Assembly (NCBI GenBank): GCA_903837525.1
Contig: CAILUU010000037.1
Coordinates: 1 to 64,000 of the forward strand
Origin: an uncultured Bacteroidota bacterium
GTDB taxonomy: Bacteria > Bacteroidota > Bacteroidia > Chitinophagales > Chitinophagaceae
DNA length: 64,000 nucleotides
Direction of reading: 5' to 3'
The notes beneath the pieces were generated by a model. It ran no database searches and had not been told where the DNA came from. It worked only from the letters and a program-made list of their open reading frames with translations. Positions 36,411 through 44,898 of the stretch are shown here, in pieces. The position numbers and the translations under genes are program-made. Positions within the stretch are counted from its first letter, which is position 1. The number at the start of each line of letters is the position of its first letter.

Positions 36411-38083
36411 CCTTCCTTTTTTGTTTCTTTAACCCAAGCATCTTTTAAGGTTACCGTTCTATTAAATACTAATTTTTCTGGTGTAGCATCTTTATCTAAA
36501 CAAAAATATCCTTTGCGTATAAATTGATAACGCATTGTTTCTGTTGCATTTTTTAAAGAAGGCTCAATGTATGCAGTTGTTATGGTTTGTAATGAGGCCG
36601 GATTAATATAATCTTTAAAATCACCTCCCGAATCTTCAGAATCACTATTAGGATTTTCTACTTTAAATAATCTATCGTATAAACGAACTTCTGCTGTTAA
36701 AGCTTGAGCAACACTAACCCAATGTATTACTCCTTTTGTTGCTAAGCCACTTGTATCGCTACCACTCTTACTTTCAGGAAAATAAGTACAATGTATTTCT
36801 GTAACATTCCCATCAATATCTTTTATAAAATTATCGCACTTTATTATATAGGCACTTTTTAAACGAACCATAGCTCCTGGGGCAAGCCTAAACCATTTTT
36901 TTGCTGGTATTTCCATAAAATCTTCACGTTCTATCCAAAGTTCTTTACTAAAGGGTAGTAGCCTTGTTCCTAAATTTTCATCAGGGCCATTTTCACTTGG
37001 TAACTCTTCTACCTTATTATTTTCATAATTTGTAATAATTAATTTTATAGGATCTAACACCACCATTGCTCTATGAGCAGTATTATTCAAATCTTCTCTT
37101 AAGCAAAATTCAAGTAAACTAAAATCAATTATATTTTCTCTTTTAGCAATACCCACTTTATCACAAAACGTACGAATGCTTTTCGGAGTAAAGCCTCTAC
37201 GTCTCATACCACTAATGGTAGGCATTCTAGGATCATCCCATCCATTTACATGCTTATCATTTACTAATTGCAATAATTTTCGTTTACTCATTACTGTATA
37301 ACTCAAATTACGCCTTGCAAATTCGTATTGATGTGATGGGTAAATTTCTAATTTTTCTATAAACCAATCGTACAATTCTCTATGAGGTATAAACTCTAAT
37401 GTACAAATAGAGTGTGTAATATTTTCTATACTATCACTTTGTCCGTGGGCAAAATCGTACATGGGGTAAATACACCAATCGTTGCCCGTACGGTGATGGT
37501 GTGCATGTTTAATACGATAGAGTAGTGGGTCTCTCATCAACATATTGGTATGGGCCATATCTATCTTTGCTCTCAAGGTTTTTGCTCCATCAATAAATTC
37601 ACCATTTTTCATTCGGGCAAATAAATCTAAATTTTCTTCAATGCTTCTGCCTCTATGTGGGCTATCTTTTCCATGTTCAGTAGGAGTGCCTTTTAATTTA
37701 GCAATTTCTTCTGCGGTTAAATCGTCAACGTAGGCTAACCCTTTTTTTATTAATGTTATGGCATATTGATATAGCTGTTCAAAATAATCGGAGGCATATA
37801 ATTCATTCTTCCATTCAAAGCCAAGCCATTTAATATCAGCTTTTATACTTTCTACATATTCTGTATCTTCTGTAAGTGGGTTGGTATCATCAAAGCGTAA
37901 ATTGGTATATCCAGGGTATTTTTTTGTAAGGCCAAAGTTTAAACAAATAGATGTTGCATGCCCCATATGTAAATATCCATTAGGCTCAGGCGGAAAACGG
38001 GTAACAATCGATTGATATTTCCCTTCTTTTAAATCTTGTTCTATAATATCTTCTAAAAAATTCAAACTTTTTTCTTCACTCAT
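36407..38083 (-). CDS. glnS: Glutaminyl-tRNA synthetase
   Basis: Class I aminoacyl-tRNA synthetase charging tRNA-Gln directly. The 558-residue enzyme has the HIGH-type motif in PPEPNGYLHMGHATS (about residues 28-42) and KMSKS-type VMSKRKLL near residue 270. Other GlnRS features are RFDDTNP and the YDFAHGQSD block, and the C-terminal anticodon-binding barrels are present. Having GlnRS means the genome does not need indirect Gln-tRNA formation. Monocistronic, with its own promoter. Confidence 0.97.
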   Translation of the reverse strand: MSEEKSLNFLEDIIEQDLKEGKYQSIVTRFPPEPNGYLHMGHATSICLNFGLTKKYPGYTNLRFDDTNPLTEDTEYVESIKADIKWLGFEWKNELYASDYFEQLYQYAITLIKKGLAYVDDLTAEEIAKLKGTPTEHGKDSPHRGRSIEENLDLFARMKNGEFIDGAKTLRAKIDMAHTNMLMRDPLLYRIKHAHHHRTGNDWCIYPMYDFAHGQSDSIENITHSICTLEFIPHRELYDWFIEKLEIYPSHQYEFARRNLSYTVMSKRKLLQLVNDKHVNGWDDPRMPTISGMRRRGFTPKSIRTFCDKVGIAKRENIIDFSLLEFCLREDLNNTAHRAMVVLDPIKLIITNYENNKVEELPSENGPDENLGTRLLPFSKELWIEREDFMEIPAKKWFRLAPGAMVRLKSAYIIKCDNFIKDIDGNVTEIHCTYFPESKSGSDTSGLATKGVIHWVSVAQALTAEVRLYDRLFKVENPNSDSEDSGGDFKDYINPASLQTITTAYIEPSLKNATETMRYQFIRKGYFCLDKDATPEKLVFNRTVTLKDAWVKETKKEG

Positions 38084-38099
38084 AGTCGTAGTTGAGCAA

Positions 38100-38107
38100 C
38101 AAATTTA
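38100..38107 (-). promoter_or_regulatory. -7 box (TAAATTTG) for glnS
   Basis: On the minus strand TAAATTTG matches TAnnTTTG, 16 bases upstream of the glnS ATG; a TTG lies 23 bases further upstream (38131-38133). Confidence 0.5.
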
Positions 38108-38146
38108 CGAAAAAGTGTGGTTTTATAATTCAATTACTTGTTGTAC

Positions 38147-38530
38147 TTATTTCTTTAACTCTTTTAGTAAGATTATTATTTTGTCTAGTTTTTCTAATTC
38201 AATTTTATTTAGATGTAATTGCAAGGCTTCTATCTCTTTTTTAGCTTCTTGATTTACGGTGTAATTTTCTTACGCCCCAGTTCTATCTCTTGCATTTTGC
38301 CTGTTTTGGCTCATCATAATTATGGGTGCTCTATACGCTGCTTGGATAGAAAATATTAGGTTTAGTAAGATAAATAGATAAGCGTCCCACTGACCAATAA
38401 AACCAATAACATTGGTAATCATCTATAACACAGCAAAAATACTTTGCCAACTAATAAATTTGCAACTACCCATACCTGAAGCTACATTATCTCCTACACT
38501 GTAACTTTCTACGTTTTTTTTGAGGCCATT
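38147..38530 (-). pseudogene. Decayed DUF1003 membrane protein gene
   Basis: The 554-base spacer between glnS and the desaturase holds one long minus-strand frame that is clearly a DUF1003 protein: VESYSVGDNVASGMGS, then helix 1 and ITNVIGFIGQWDAYLFILLN, then the hallmark AAYRAPIIMMSQNRQNARDR, and a coiled Lys/Glu-rich tail ending ILLKELKK. It is broken by TAG at 38423-38425 (where Trp is expected), TAA at 38270-38272, and a lost start: a run of eight A shifts the only nearby ATG out of frame. The N-terminal half of the family is missing. The tail beyond the second stop still reads as coding, so inactivation looks recent. Confidence 0.85.
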
Positions 38531-38561
38531 TTTTCATTTTCATTTTTTGGTTAAATACTTA

Positions 38562-38615
38562 TAAAAAAAGATGCCTTTACATTATCCGTTGGAATATCAA
38601 GGTAACATAAAGGCA
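38562..38615 (-). terminator. Long-stem hairpin after the desaturase operon
   Basis: TGCCTTTA (38572-38579) and TAAAGGCA (38608-38615) form an 8-bp stem with a 28-base loop. On the minus strand it is followed by seven T, about 25 bases past the desaturase stop. Confidence 0.6.
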
Positions 38616-38637
38616 AGTAAATTAGGTATTCTTTTAT

Positions 38638-39708
38638 TTAAGCTCTTCCCATTTTTTTAAGATGCATAGTATGCGATACTAAAGCATGGCGCATTCTACG
38701 ATACTCAATATATTTTACACCAAACTCATGACAAGTCTGCTTAATAATTTTACTTATTTCTGGATAATGTATGTGTGAAACTTTAGGAAATAAGTGATGC
38801 TCAATTTGAAAATTTAAGCCACCTACTAACCAACTAATTAACTTGTTTTTTGTGGCAAAGTTTGCAGTAGTTTGTATTTGATGTATTGCCCACTCATTTT
38901 CAATTCTATTAGCATCACCATCTGGTATAGGAAACGCAGTTTCTTCAACGGTATGTGCTAGCTGAAAAACTACGCTTAATATTAAACCTGCAAACATAGC
39001 AATAGTAAAAAAACCTACTAGCCAAGGTAAAAAGCCTACCAAATAAATAGGTAACACAATCATTAAGCCGTAATAGATAACCTTTGCTGCCCAAAAAGAA
39101 AAATGCTCAAACGAACTCATTTTTTTAATAGGAACGCTACCCACTTTTTTTCTAAAATACTTAGTATAATCTGTAGCAAAAACCCAAATAACTAAAAGTA
39201 ACGTGTATAAAAACCAAACATAAATATGTTGGTATTTGTGTATCCAATATTTTTTTTGTGTGCTACACATGCGTAGCATTGGTTTAATTTCAATGTCATC
39301 ATCAACGCCATCAATATTTGTGTAGGTATGATGAATAATGTTGTGTTTATTATTCCACATAATTGCACTTGCCCCCAAACCATTTACTGAAAATGCGGCA
39401 ACTTTATTCCAAAATTTACTGTTACTAAAACTACCGTGTCCTCCATCATGCATTACATTAAATCCAATAGCAGCTGTTAAGCCACCCATTAACAAACATT
39501 CTAAAATTGCCCACAATGTTGGGGGGGTATAAAAAACAACATGCACATACAAAGCAACATATAAACTCCAAAAAAGAATAGCTTTAAAGTACAGCCCAAA
39601 ATTTCCTGTTGGTAATTTTTTTGCATGTACAAAATATTCGCTTACTCTTTTTTTAAGTTCTTGATGAAAGGTAGATCCTGCAATATTTGCAAATTTTGGA
39701 GTTGCCAT
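38638..39708 (-). CDS. Membrane fatty acid (acyl-CoA/acyl-lipid) desaturase
   Basis: A 356-residue di-iron membrane desaturase of the delta-6/linoleoyl-CoA-like group. All three histidine boxes are present: HDGGHG (about residue 87), HNIIHH (about residue 123) and QIEHHLF (about residue 300). The Gln in place of the first His of box three is typical of front-end-type desaturases; no N-terminal cytochrome b5 domain is fused. Several hydrophobic helices place it in the inner membrane. It is the last gene of a minus-strand run, 10 bases after bshB1. Substrate and position of the double bond are not predictable. Confidence 0.92.
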   Translation of the reverse strand: MATPKFANIAGSTFHQELKKRVSEYFVHAKKLPTGNFGLYFKAILFWSLYVALYVHVVFYTPPTLWAILECLLMGGLTAAIGFNVMHDGGHGSFSNSKFWNKVAAFSVNGLGASAIMWNNKHNIIHHTYTNIDGVDDDIEIKPMLRMCSTQKKYWIHKYQHIYVWFLYTLLLVIWVFATDYTKYFRKKVGSVPIKKMSSFEHFSFWAAKVIYYGLMIVLPIYLVGFLPWLVGFFTIAMFAGLILSVVFQLAHTVEETAFPIPDGDANRIENEWAIHQIQTTANFATKNKLISWLVGGLNFQIEHHLFPKVSHIHYPEISKIIKQTCHEFGVKYIEYRRMRHALVSHTMHLKKMGRA

Positions 39709-39718
39709 TTATATTTTT

Positions 39719-40447
39719 TTAAGTATTTTCTTTAATTAAGGCATCAAAATTTTTAAAGCCAACTGTTTTTTCACTAATAAATCCTTCAGCATATTTTACG
39801 CCTATCATTTTGCCAAACCATTTATGTCTATAAATAACACTATCTAAAAAATCGGGTGTGCTTATATACGTTTGTGGTCCGTTTTCGTTTGGGGTATAAA
39901 ATTGTGTTGTATATGACTGAATCGATTTTAATTTTTGTTCAAATACTTCTGTTATATCTATCACAAAATCAGGCATTAATAACCTATCTTGGATGTAATT
40001 TAAAACATATTTCGGACGCCAAGCCAATTGTTTTTCCCCATTATACCTTGTTTCAACTTTCTGCAATCCACTTAAAAAAGCAGCATCTGCTACTAATTTT
40101 GCAGATCGGCCATGGTCTGGATGCCTATCTGTTGGAGCATTGCATAGTACTATTTCTGGTTTATACTTTCTTACTATTTCAACAATTTTAAGTTGATTAA
40201 GTTCGTTATTTTCAAAAAAACCATCCGCCATCTTTAAGTTTTCTCTAACATCTACCTCTAAAATTTTAGCTGCTTCTGTAGCCTCTGTGTAACGAGTTTC
40301 AGCCGTACCTCTAGTACCTAATTCGCCTTGTGTAAGATCGATAATACCTGTTTTTTTACCTTGTTTTTTTTCTACTAATAATACACCACCACAACTTAGT
40401 TCTACATCATCTGGGTGTACACCAAAGGCCAATACATCTAGCTTCAT
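39719..40447 (-). CDS. bshB1: Bacillithiol biosynthesis deacetylase
   Basis: Zinc-dependent N-deacetylase of the LmbE/PIG-L fold; removes the acetyl group from GlcNAc-malate on the way to bacillithiol. The 242-residue protein has the zinc motif in GVHPDDVELSCGG and HPDHGRSAKLV, and the BshB1-typical DLTQGELGTRGTAETRY. A bacilliredoxin gene at 55196 supports an active bacillithiol system. Located in the ccmE-desaturase minus-strand run, 54 bases after the DUF4294 gene. Confidence 0.94.
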   Translation of the reverse strand: MKLDVLAFGVHPDDVELSCGGVLLVEKKQGKKTGIIDLTQGELGTRGTAETRYTEATEAAKILEVDVRENLKMADGFFENNELNQLKIVEIVRKYKPEIVLCNAPTDRHPDHGRSAKLVADAAFLSGLQKVETRYNGEKQLAWRPKYVLNYIQDRLLMPDFVIDITEVFEQKLKSIQSYTTQFYTPNENGPQTYISTPDFLDSVIYRHKWFGKMIGVKYAEGFISEKTVGFKNFDALIKENT

Positions 40448-40501
40448 TTAACTTTAAATTTGTGTAAAAGTAACCTTTTTTATACGGAGAAAGTGTTATG
40501 T

Positions 40502-41137
40502 TTAACCATTTGTATACCCATACATTCGTCGTACATCTTGTACTATTTTTTCAATTTCGGCATCTTCGCCGGCAGCATTATACGGTTGCTTTAAACTACT
40601 GTTAAAGAAAAAGGCTACTGTTTGGTAAAACCTTGCCATAAACCCACCTTTAAATTCTTTAATTATTTCGTAGCAATTATTACCCGTTTCTCTATTTATC
40701 AACTTCATTAATATTTTACCTTGGTAAACAGATAAATTGGTGAGGGGTGTAGTAAATTCCTTTTTCAAATCTTTTTCTCTGGATTTAATATATTCTCTTC
40801 GTTTTTCTTTTTCTGTAATGTTAGCAAGTACTACATTCATTTCGTTCATTAAACTACCTGCTCGTTTAGCATAAGGATAGGTTATATAAACAGCATTACG
40901 TATTCTTGTCCATTTAGCTAAGGCCTCTAGCTGTGCTGGGGTAAGTTTTCCATTTATTTCTACAAGATCCAGTGTTTTAGCTTCTAACGTATCGCCATTG
41001 TAAACTACAGCACCTGTAATAACCGTATCGTAAACGTTAGTTTGCGAAAAGGATCGTTTACCCACACCAATAAATAGGAGTAAGAAAAAAAGGAATTTGT
41101 ATGAAAAGATGTTTATCAATCGAATATAAAAATACAT
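40502..41137 (-). CDS. DUF4294 exported protein
   Basis: A 211-residue Bacteroidota-specific protein with a Sec signal (residues 1-32, ending RSFSQ) and the DUF4294 domain: VYDTVITGAVVYNGDTL, then WTRIRNAVYITYPYAKRA, and YQGKILMKLINRETGNNCYE. Predicted periplasmic, function unknown. It is between the cytochrome c maturation genes and bshB1 in the same run; the context is conserved housekeeping rather than diagnostic. Confidence 0.85.
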   Translation of the reverse strand: MYFYIRLINIFSYKFLFFLLLFIGVGKRSFSQTNVYDTVITGAVVYNGDTLEAKTLDLVEINGKLTPAQLEALAKWTRIRNAVYITYPYAKRAGSLMNEMNVVLANITEKEKRREYIKSREKDLKKEFTTPLTNLSVYQGKILMKLINRETGNNCYEIIKEFKGGFMARFYQTVAFFFNSSLKQPYNAAGEDAEIEKIVQDVRRMYGYTNG

Positions 41138-41177
41138 ATTTATACCACCGAAATAATAGTTTTTGCCAATTTTAACA

Positions 41178-43688
41178 TTAATTAGCTAGTAAAAACATAT
41201 AAAACATAAACACACTTACTAATACCAATGCAATTGCAGCATAAACAGTGTTTAGCTTTGCTCTTTTTATAGCGCTAATGGTAAACCCAATAGCCATAAT
41301 GATTAACCCTAACCACACCAAATTTATATAAGGGAAAACATAGGCTTTAAGGGTTACAAAATCAATGGGATCGGTGCTTTCTTTAATGCCTAATTTTATT
41401 TTTTGGTTATCGGTTACACCAGCAAATTTTACAAATAAATTTTGTGCATAAATAGTATCATCAATAGGTGTTGCCGCAATTGCATCTACTTGAATAACGG
41501 GTTGGGCTTTATAACGCATACTATCTTTACTGTAAATGGTTACATCTGCCATTAAAGCAATTTCATTTTTTGGGGTGTGGTATTTTTCGGTATGTGGATT
41601 TTTAATTACTTTATTTAAAATCATATAGCCGTTACTGTAAAAGGCAGTATCACCTTCGGCTAGTTCAGTAATTTTAAATTGTGCAGTGTCGTTTTGTTGT
41701 CCTTTATTTAATGTATAGGAAATGTAGGTAAAAATATCTTTGTTTAAATAAGCCTTTGTATCGGGGTTGCTACTCATATTATTATCCTTCATTAAATACA
41801 CATCGGGCTGTAAAGTAAATTGCTCGGTAATTTTATTTGTACTATCCTTTCTTACAAACAACATTTTATAAAAACGTCTGTTTTTTTCATTTCCTAAAGA
41901 GTCATTTAAATACGTAACCTCATAATTACCCAAACGGGCTGGTACTTGACGTACAAGGGTTAAATTTTCTAATGGGTTATCTTGTTGCTTAGTTAACGGA
42001 TCTTTACCCATGGGTATATTAATACCATTTACTCTACTGCTACTAATTATTTCTTTATTGCTGGACGAAACAAGCATACCTAATAACATTAACGCAAACC
42101 CAATATGTGCCACAGATCCACCAGCCGATTTTAAATTGCCTTTTAAGCCAACAAAAATATAATTGGCATTTGCTACAACAGCATAAATACTAGCAAATGA
42201 TGCAACATATATTGCTGCTAAAAACCCTATCCCTTGCTTAGTATACGTAAATGGATAAAATACGACCAATAACGCAGTAATAATTGCTGCAATTAAAGTA
42301 GGCAAAGCAATTTTTTTTATGGTGTAGGTAGAGGGCGTTTGTTTGTATTTAAAATATTGAGTAATGGCCGTTAACGTACCAATAATTATGGCCACCATAA
42401 TCATTACTTTATTGTACGAAAATTCTCTATCCTCTGGCTCTGCTATATGGCTGCCAAAAATTTTATTATAAACGGGTATTGATGTTTTGGCAATAATAAA
42501 CATGGCCGATAAAAAGAAAACTAACGAACCTATAAACATCCAAAACTCTCTGCTATCCAAACGTTCTTCTTTATGCTCTTGTGGTATTTTTTTACTATGT
42601 ATAAAAAAGTATACTAATGGGGTAATAGAAAATAAGGAAACAAAGAAACCAATCATAATATTGGTGGCCATACCAGGGTCGGTAAAGGAATGTACAGAGG
42701 AGTCGCCTAAAATACCCGTTTTAGTTAAAAAAGTAGAATATAATATAAAGGCTAACGTTAAAAAGCAAAAGATATAACTAGCTTTTAGTGAATGCCCAGT
42801 AGCTTTATAAATAACCATGGTATGAAGTCCCGCAATTAAAATCATCCAAGGTACTAGGGAAGCATTTTCTACAGGATCCCAAGCCCAATAGCCACCAAAA
42901 GATAACGATTCGTAAGCCCATTTTCCGCCCATCATTATTCCCACACCTAGTATACAAGCACTTGTAAGGGCCCAAGGTAATGCTGGTTTTACCCAATCGC
43001 CAAAGCGCTTGGTTTGAATTCCAGCGTATGCATAAGCAAAAGGAACTATGGTAGTTGCAAATCCTAAAAATAAAATAGGAGGGTGTATAACCATCCAATA
43101 ATTACGAAGTAAAACATTTAAACCAACTCCATCTTTTATAAAAGACAAATAATTAGGCTGGCTAAATATGGGGCCACTTATTTCGTTACGAGTTAAGGTA
43201 AATAGACTACTCCCTAATCTAACATCAAATACATAAATACCAAGCATCATAAAAAGCATACAAAATTGTGCAAGACTTATAACCGTCATTATAGGCGCTT
43301 CCCATTCTTTTGCTTTAAACATAAGTATAACTCCTAACATACAATGCCACAAGGTCCACAATAAAAAACTACCTTCTTGTCCCTCCCAAATGCAGGCTAG
43401 TAAATACTTTGGCTCTAGCTCTTTACTTGCATGCTTATAGGCATACATATACTCAAAATAATGATTGGCACAAATGCTGTAAATAATAACAAATACTGCT
43501 AGTAAAGAAAATAGCTGTGTAAGAAACACTATGCGGCTAAATTTTAGCCAACTATTTTTTTCTAATATATCTGTTTTTCTTGCTGCAATAAAATAGGCAA
43601 TAGTGGAAAGTATAGAGGTAACAAATGCCAATACTATAAACAAATGACCAAGCTTTCCAATCCATAAATGTTCTCCTTCAAATTCCAT
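41178..43688 (-). CDS. ccsA: CcmF/CcsA-type cytochrome c haem lyase component
   Basis: An 836-residue integral membrane protein with about 15 helices and a large periplasmic loop (residues about 540-760). It carries the WWD-type haem-handling motif GGYWAWDPVENASLVPW (about residue 260), flanking His residues (VIHPPILFLGF and GLHTMVIYKATGHS), and so belongs to the CcmF/CcsA haem lyase superfamily, delivering haem to apocytochrome c. It follows ccmE after only 5 bases, supporting a system I-like pathway. No ccmABCD, ccmG or ccmH gene is in the window. Confidence 0.93.
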   Translation of the reverse strand: MEFEGEHLWIGKLGHLFIVLAFVTSILSTIAYFIAARKTDILEKNSWLKFSRIVFLTQLFSLLAVFVIIYSICANHYFEYMYAYKHASKELEPKYLLACIWEGQEGSFLLWTLWHCMLGVILMFKAKEWEAPIMTVISLAQFCMLFMMLGIYVFDVRLGSSLFTLTRNEISGPIFSQPNYLSFIKDGVGLNVLLRNYWMVIHPPILFLGFATTIVPFAYAYAGIQTKRFGDWVKPALPWALTSACILGVGIMMGGKWAYESLSFGGYWAWDPVENASLVPWMILIAGLHTMVIYKATGHSLKASYIFCFLTLAFILYSTFLTKTGILGDSSVHSFTDPGMATNIMIGFFVSLFSITPLVYFFIHSKKIPQEHKEERLDSREFWMFIGSLVFFLSAMFIIAKTSIPVYNKIFGSHIAEPEDREFSYNKVMIMVAIIIGTLTAITQYFKYKQTPSTYTIKKIALPTLIAAIITALLVVFYPFTYTKQGIGFLAAIYVASFASIYAVVANANYIFVGLKGNLKSAGGSVAHIGFALMLLGMLVSSSNKEIISSSRVNGINIPMGKDPLTKQQDNPLENLTLVRQVPARLGNYEVTYLNDSLGNEKNRRFYKMLFVRKDSTNKITEQFTLQPDVYLMKDNNMSSNPDTKAYLNKDIFTYISYTLNKGQQNDTAQFKITELAEGDTAFYSNGYMILNKVIKNPHTEKYHTPKNEIALMADVTIYSKDSMRYKAQPVIQVDAIAATPIDDTIYAQNLFVKFAGVTDNQKIKLGIKESTDPIDFVTLKAYVFPYINLVWLGLIIMAIGFTISAIKRAKLNTVYAAIALVLVSVFMFYMFLLAN

Positions 43689-43693
43689 TTTTA

Positions 43694-44107
43694 TTATTTA
43701 GTGGTTTCGTCTAACGTTTTTTCTAGTTGAGTTTTATCGTCTTTGTATTTGCTAGGGCATTTTAATAAAATGTCTTTACATTCAAAATGCGTTGCTTGCA
43801 TTTTTCCCTTTAGTACAATGCGTTCACTTTTTTCTAAATCTTGTGGTTTACTATTATGGTAAACAACTTTAGTATTTCCTCCAAGACTATCTATAGCATA
43901 AAAAGTTACATAATTAGGGTTAATAATAGCATCGTATTCAATAGGTTTGGTTTTATCTAACTTAGCAATTAAATGAACAAATTTACCTTGTTTTTTATGT
44001 GCAGATGAAATCGTATCGTACGTAGAGAAATCGCCTACTGAAAATACTATTAAAGCCACTATTGCTAAAGCAATACCAACTAGCATTATAATATGTGTCC
44101 TTTTCAT
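43694..44107 (-). CDS. ccmE: Cytochrome c maturation protein CcmE, Cys-type
   Basis: A haem chaperone with one N-terminal membrane anchor (residues 4-24) and a periplasmic OB-fold (GKFVHLIAKL, VTFYAIDSL, VLKGKM). Classic CcmE binds haem covalently through His in an HxxxY motif. Here the corresponding position reads CPSKY (Cys117, Tyr121), the CxxxY variant described for archaea and some bacteria. The protein is 137 residues, with a short charged tail. It heads the minus-strand run ccmE-ccsA-DUF4294-bshB1-desaturase. Confidence 0.9.
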   Translation of the reverse strand: MKRTHIIMLVGIALAIVALIVFSVGDFSTYDTISSAHKKQGKFVHLIAKLDKTKPIEYDAIINPNYVTFYAIDSLGGNTKVVYHNSKPQDLEKSERIVLKGKMQATHFECKDILLKCPSKYKDDKTQLEKTLDETTK

Positions 44108-44123
44108 GGTTTTAAATTATTTG

Positions 44124-44131
44124 CAAAGGTA
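44124..44131 (-). promoter_or_regulatory. -7 box (TACCTTTG) for the ccmE operon
   Basis: Minus-strand TACCTTTG, 16 bases upstream of the ccmE ATG; fits the phylum consensus. No good -33 element at 19 bases. Confidence 0.55.
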
Positions 44132-44173
44132 ACACAAAAGCAGTTTTTTGTTTCATTTGTTTATGTTTATTAA

Positions 44174-44486
44174 TTGAGTTGTATTTTATATAAAATTTGT
44201 AACAACTTGTTTTTACAAAAGATATATAAAGAGTGGCGCTTACTATTTTGGGCTGTTTTATTTTTTATAGCTGTTCAATGTTTTTTTATGTATAAAGGCA
44301 TTAGTACCATTCCCTTTTTTTATATTATGTGTATGGACAAAAGCACCCCAAAAACAACCAATAGATGTAATTCTGCTTAAAACACCTACAGGATATTTTA
44401 ATACAAATAAATTAAGTGGAAGAGAGCAAGAAATGTTACTAAATTACTCCACTTGCTTTTGTAATTATAAACGAAAAAAAGTTTGA
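44174..44486 (+). pseudogene. Frameshifted single-pass membrane protein remnant
   Basis: A frame from 44174 reads a basic start and a membrane helix (KEWRLLFWAVLFFIAVQCFF) then KGISTIPFF, and loses coding character around 44325. From about 44331 the coding character continues in another frame (TKAPQKQPIDVILLKTPTG, then NKLSGREQEMLLN) to TGA near 44485. Joining the frames gives one plausible protein of about 100 residues, so a frameshift is likely. Family not recognised. It sits directly before a second decayed membrane gene and has no intact start (TTG only). Confidence 0.55.
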
Positions 44487-44492
44487 TTTACT

Positions 44493-44897
44493 ATGGAATT
44501 TGGTAAGATATTGGGTTTGTTTTTATACGCAGTAGCTGGGTTATCAAAATTTTTTTATGGAGGATTTTCCTTTGATGGTACAATGAGTAATATTTTATTG
44601 CAACATCATGCCTTGGCAATGTTTTTTTAGAAGATGGGTAGAAACATACGCTATTGCATTACCTTATTGAAAACCGCTGCATTGCTCAGCTTTTTATAGG
44701 TTAGCCCAATTTTTGAGGCAGCTTTTATAGTTGGCTTTTTTACCAAAAAATTTGATAAATGGCTTTTACTCGGTTTAGTAAGCTTTCATGTTGGTAATTT
44801 CTTTTTACTTAACATTCATTTTGATGAGCAGTCGCCTATCTTTGCAGCGTTTTTTCTTTGGAAAAAATGGGCAACTCACTTTCAATACAATATTTAA
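44493..44897 (+). pseudogene. Decayed multi-pass membrane protein gene with two in-frame TAG codons
   Basis: One continuous frame of 135 codons runs from ATG 44493 to TAA 44895-44897, interrupted by only two TAG codons (about 44628 and 44691). Readable parts are hydrophobic and protein-like: KILGLFLYAVAGLSKFFYGG, then FEAAFIVGFFTKKFDKWLLL and GLVSFHVGNFFLLNIHFDEQ. It resembles DoxX/MauE- or HTTM-like membrane proteins in pattern, but I cannot assign a family. The stop codon is one base before the agmatinase ATG, so the gene was probably once the upstream partner in an operon with it and the remnant at 44174. Confidence 0.65.
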
Positions 44898-44898
44898 A

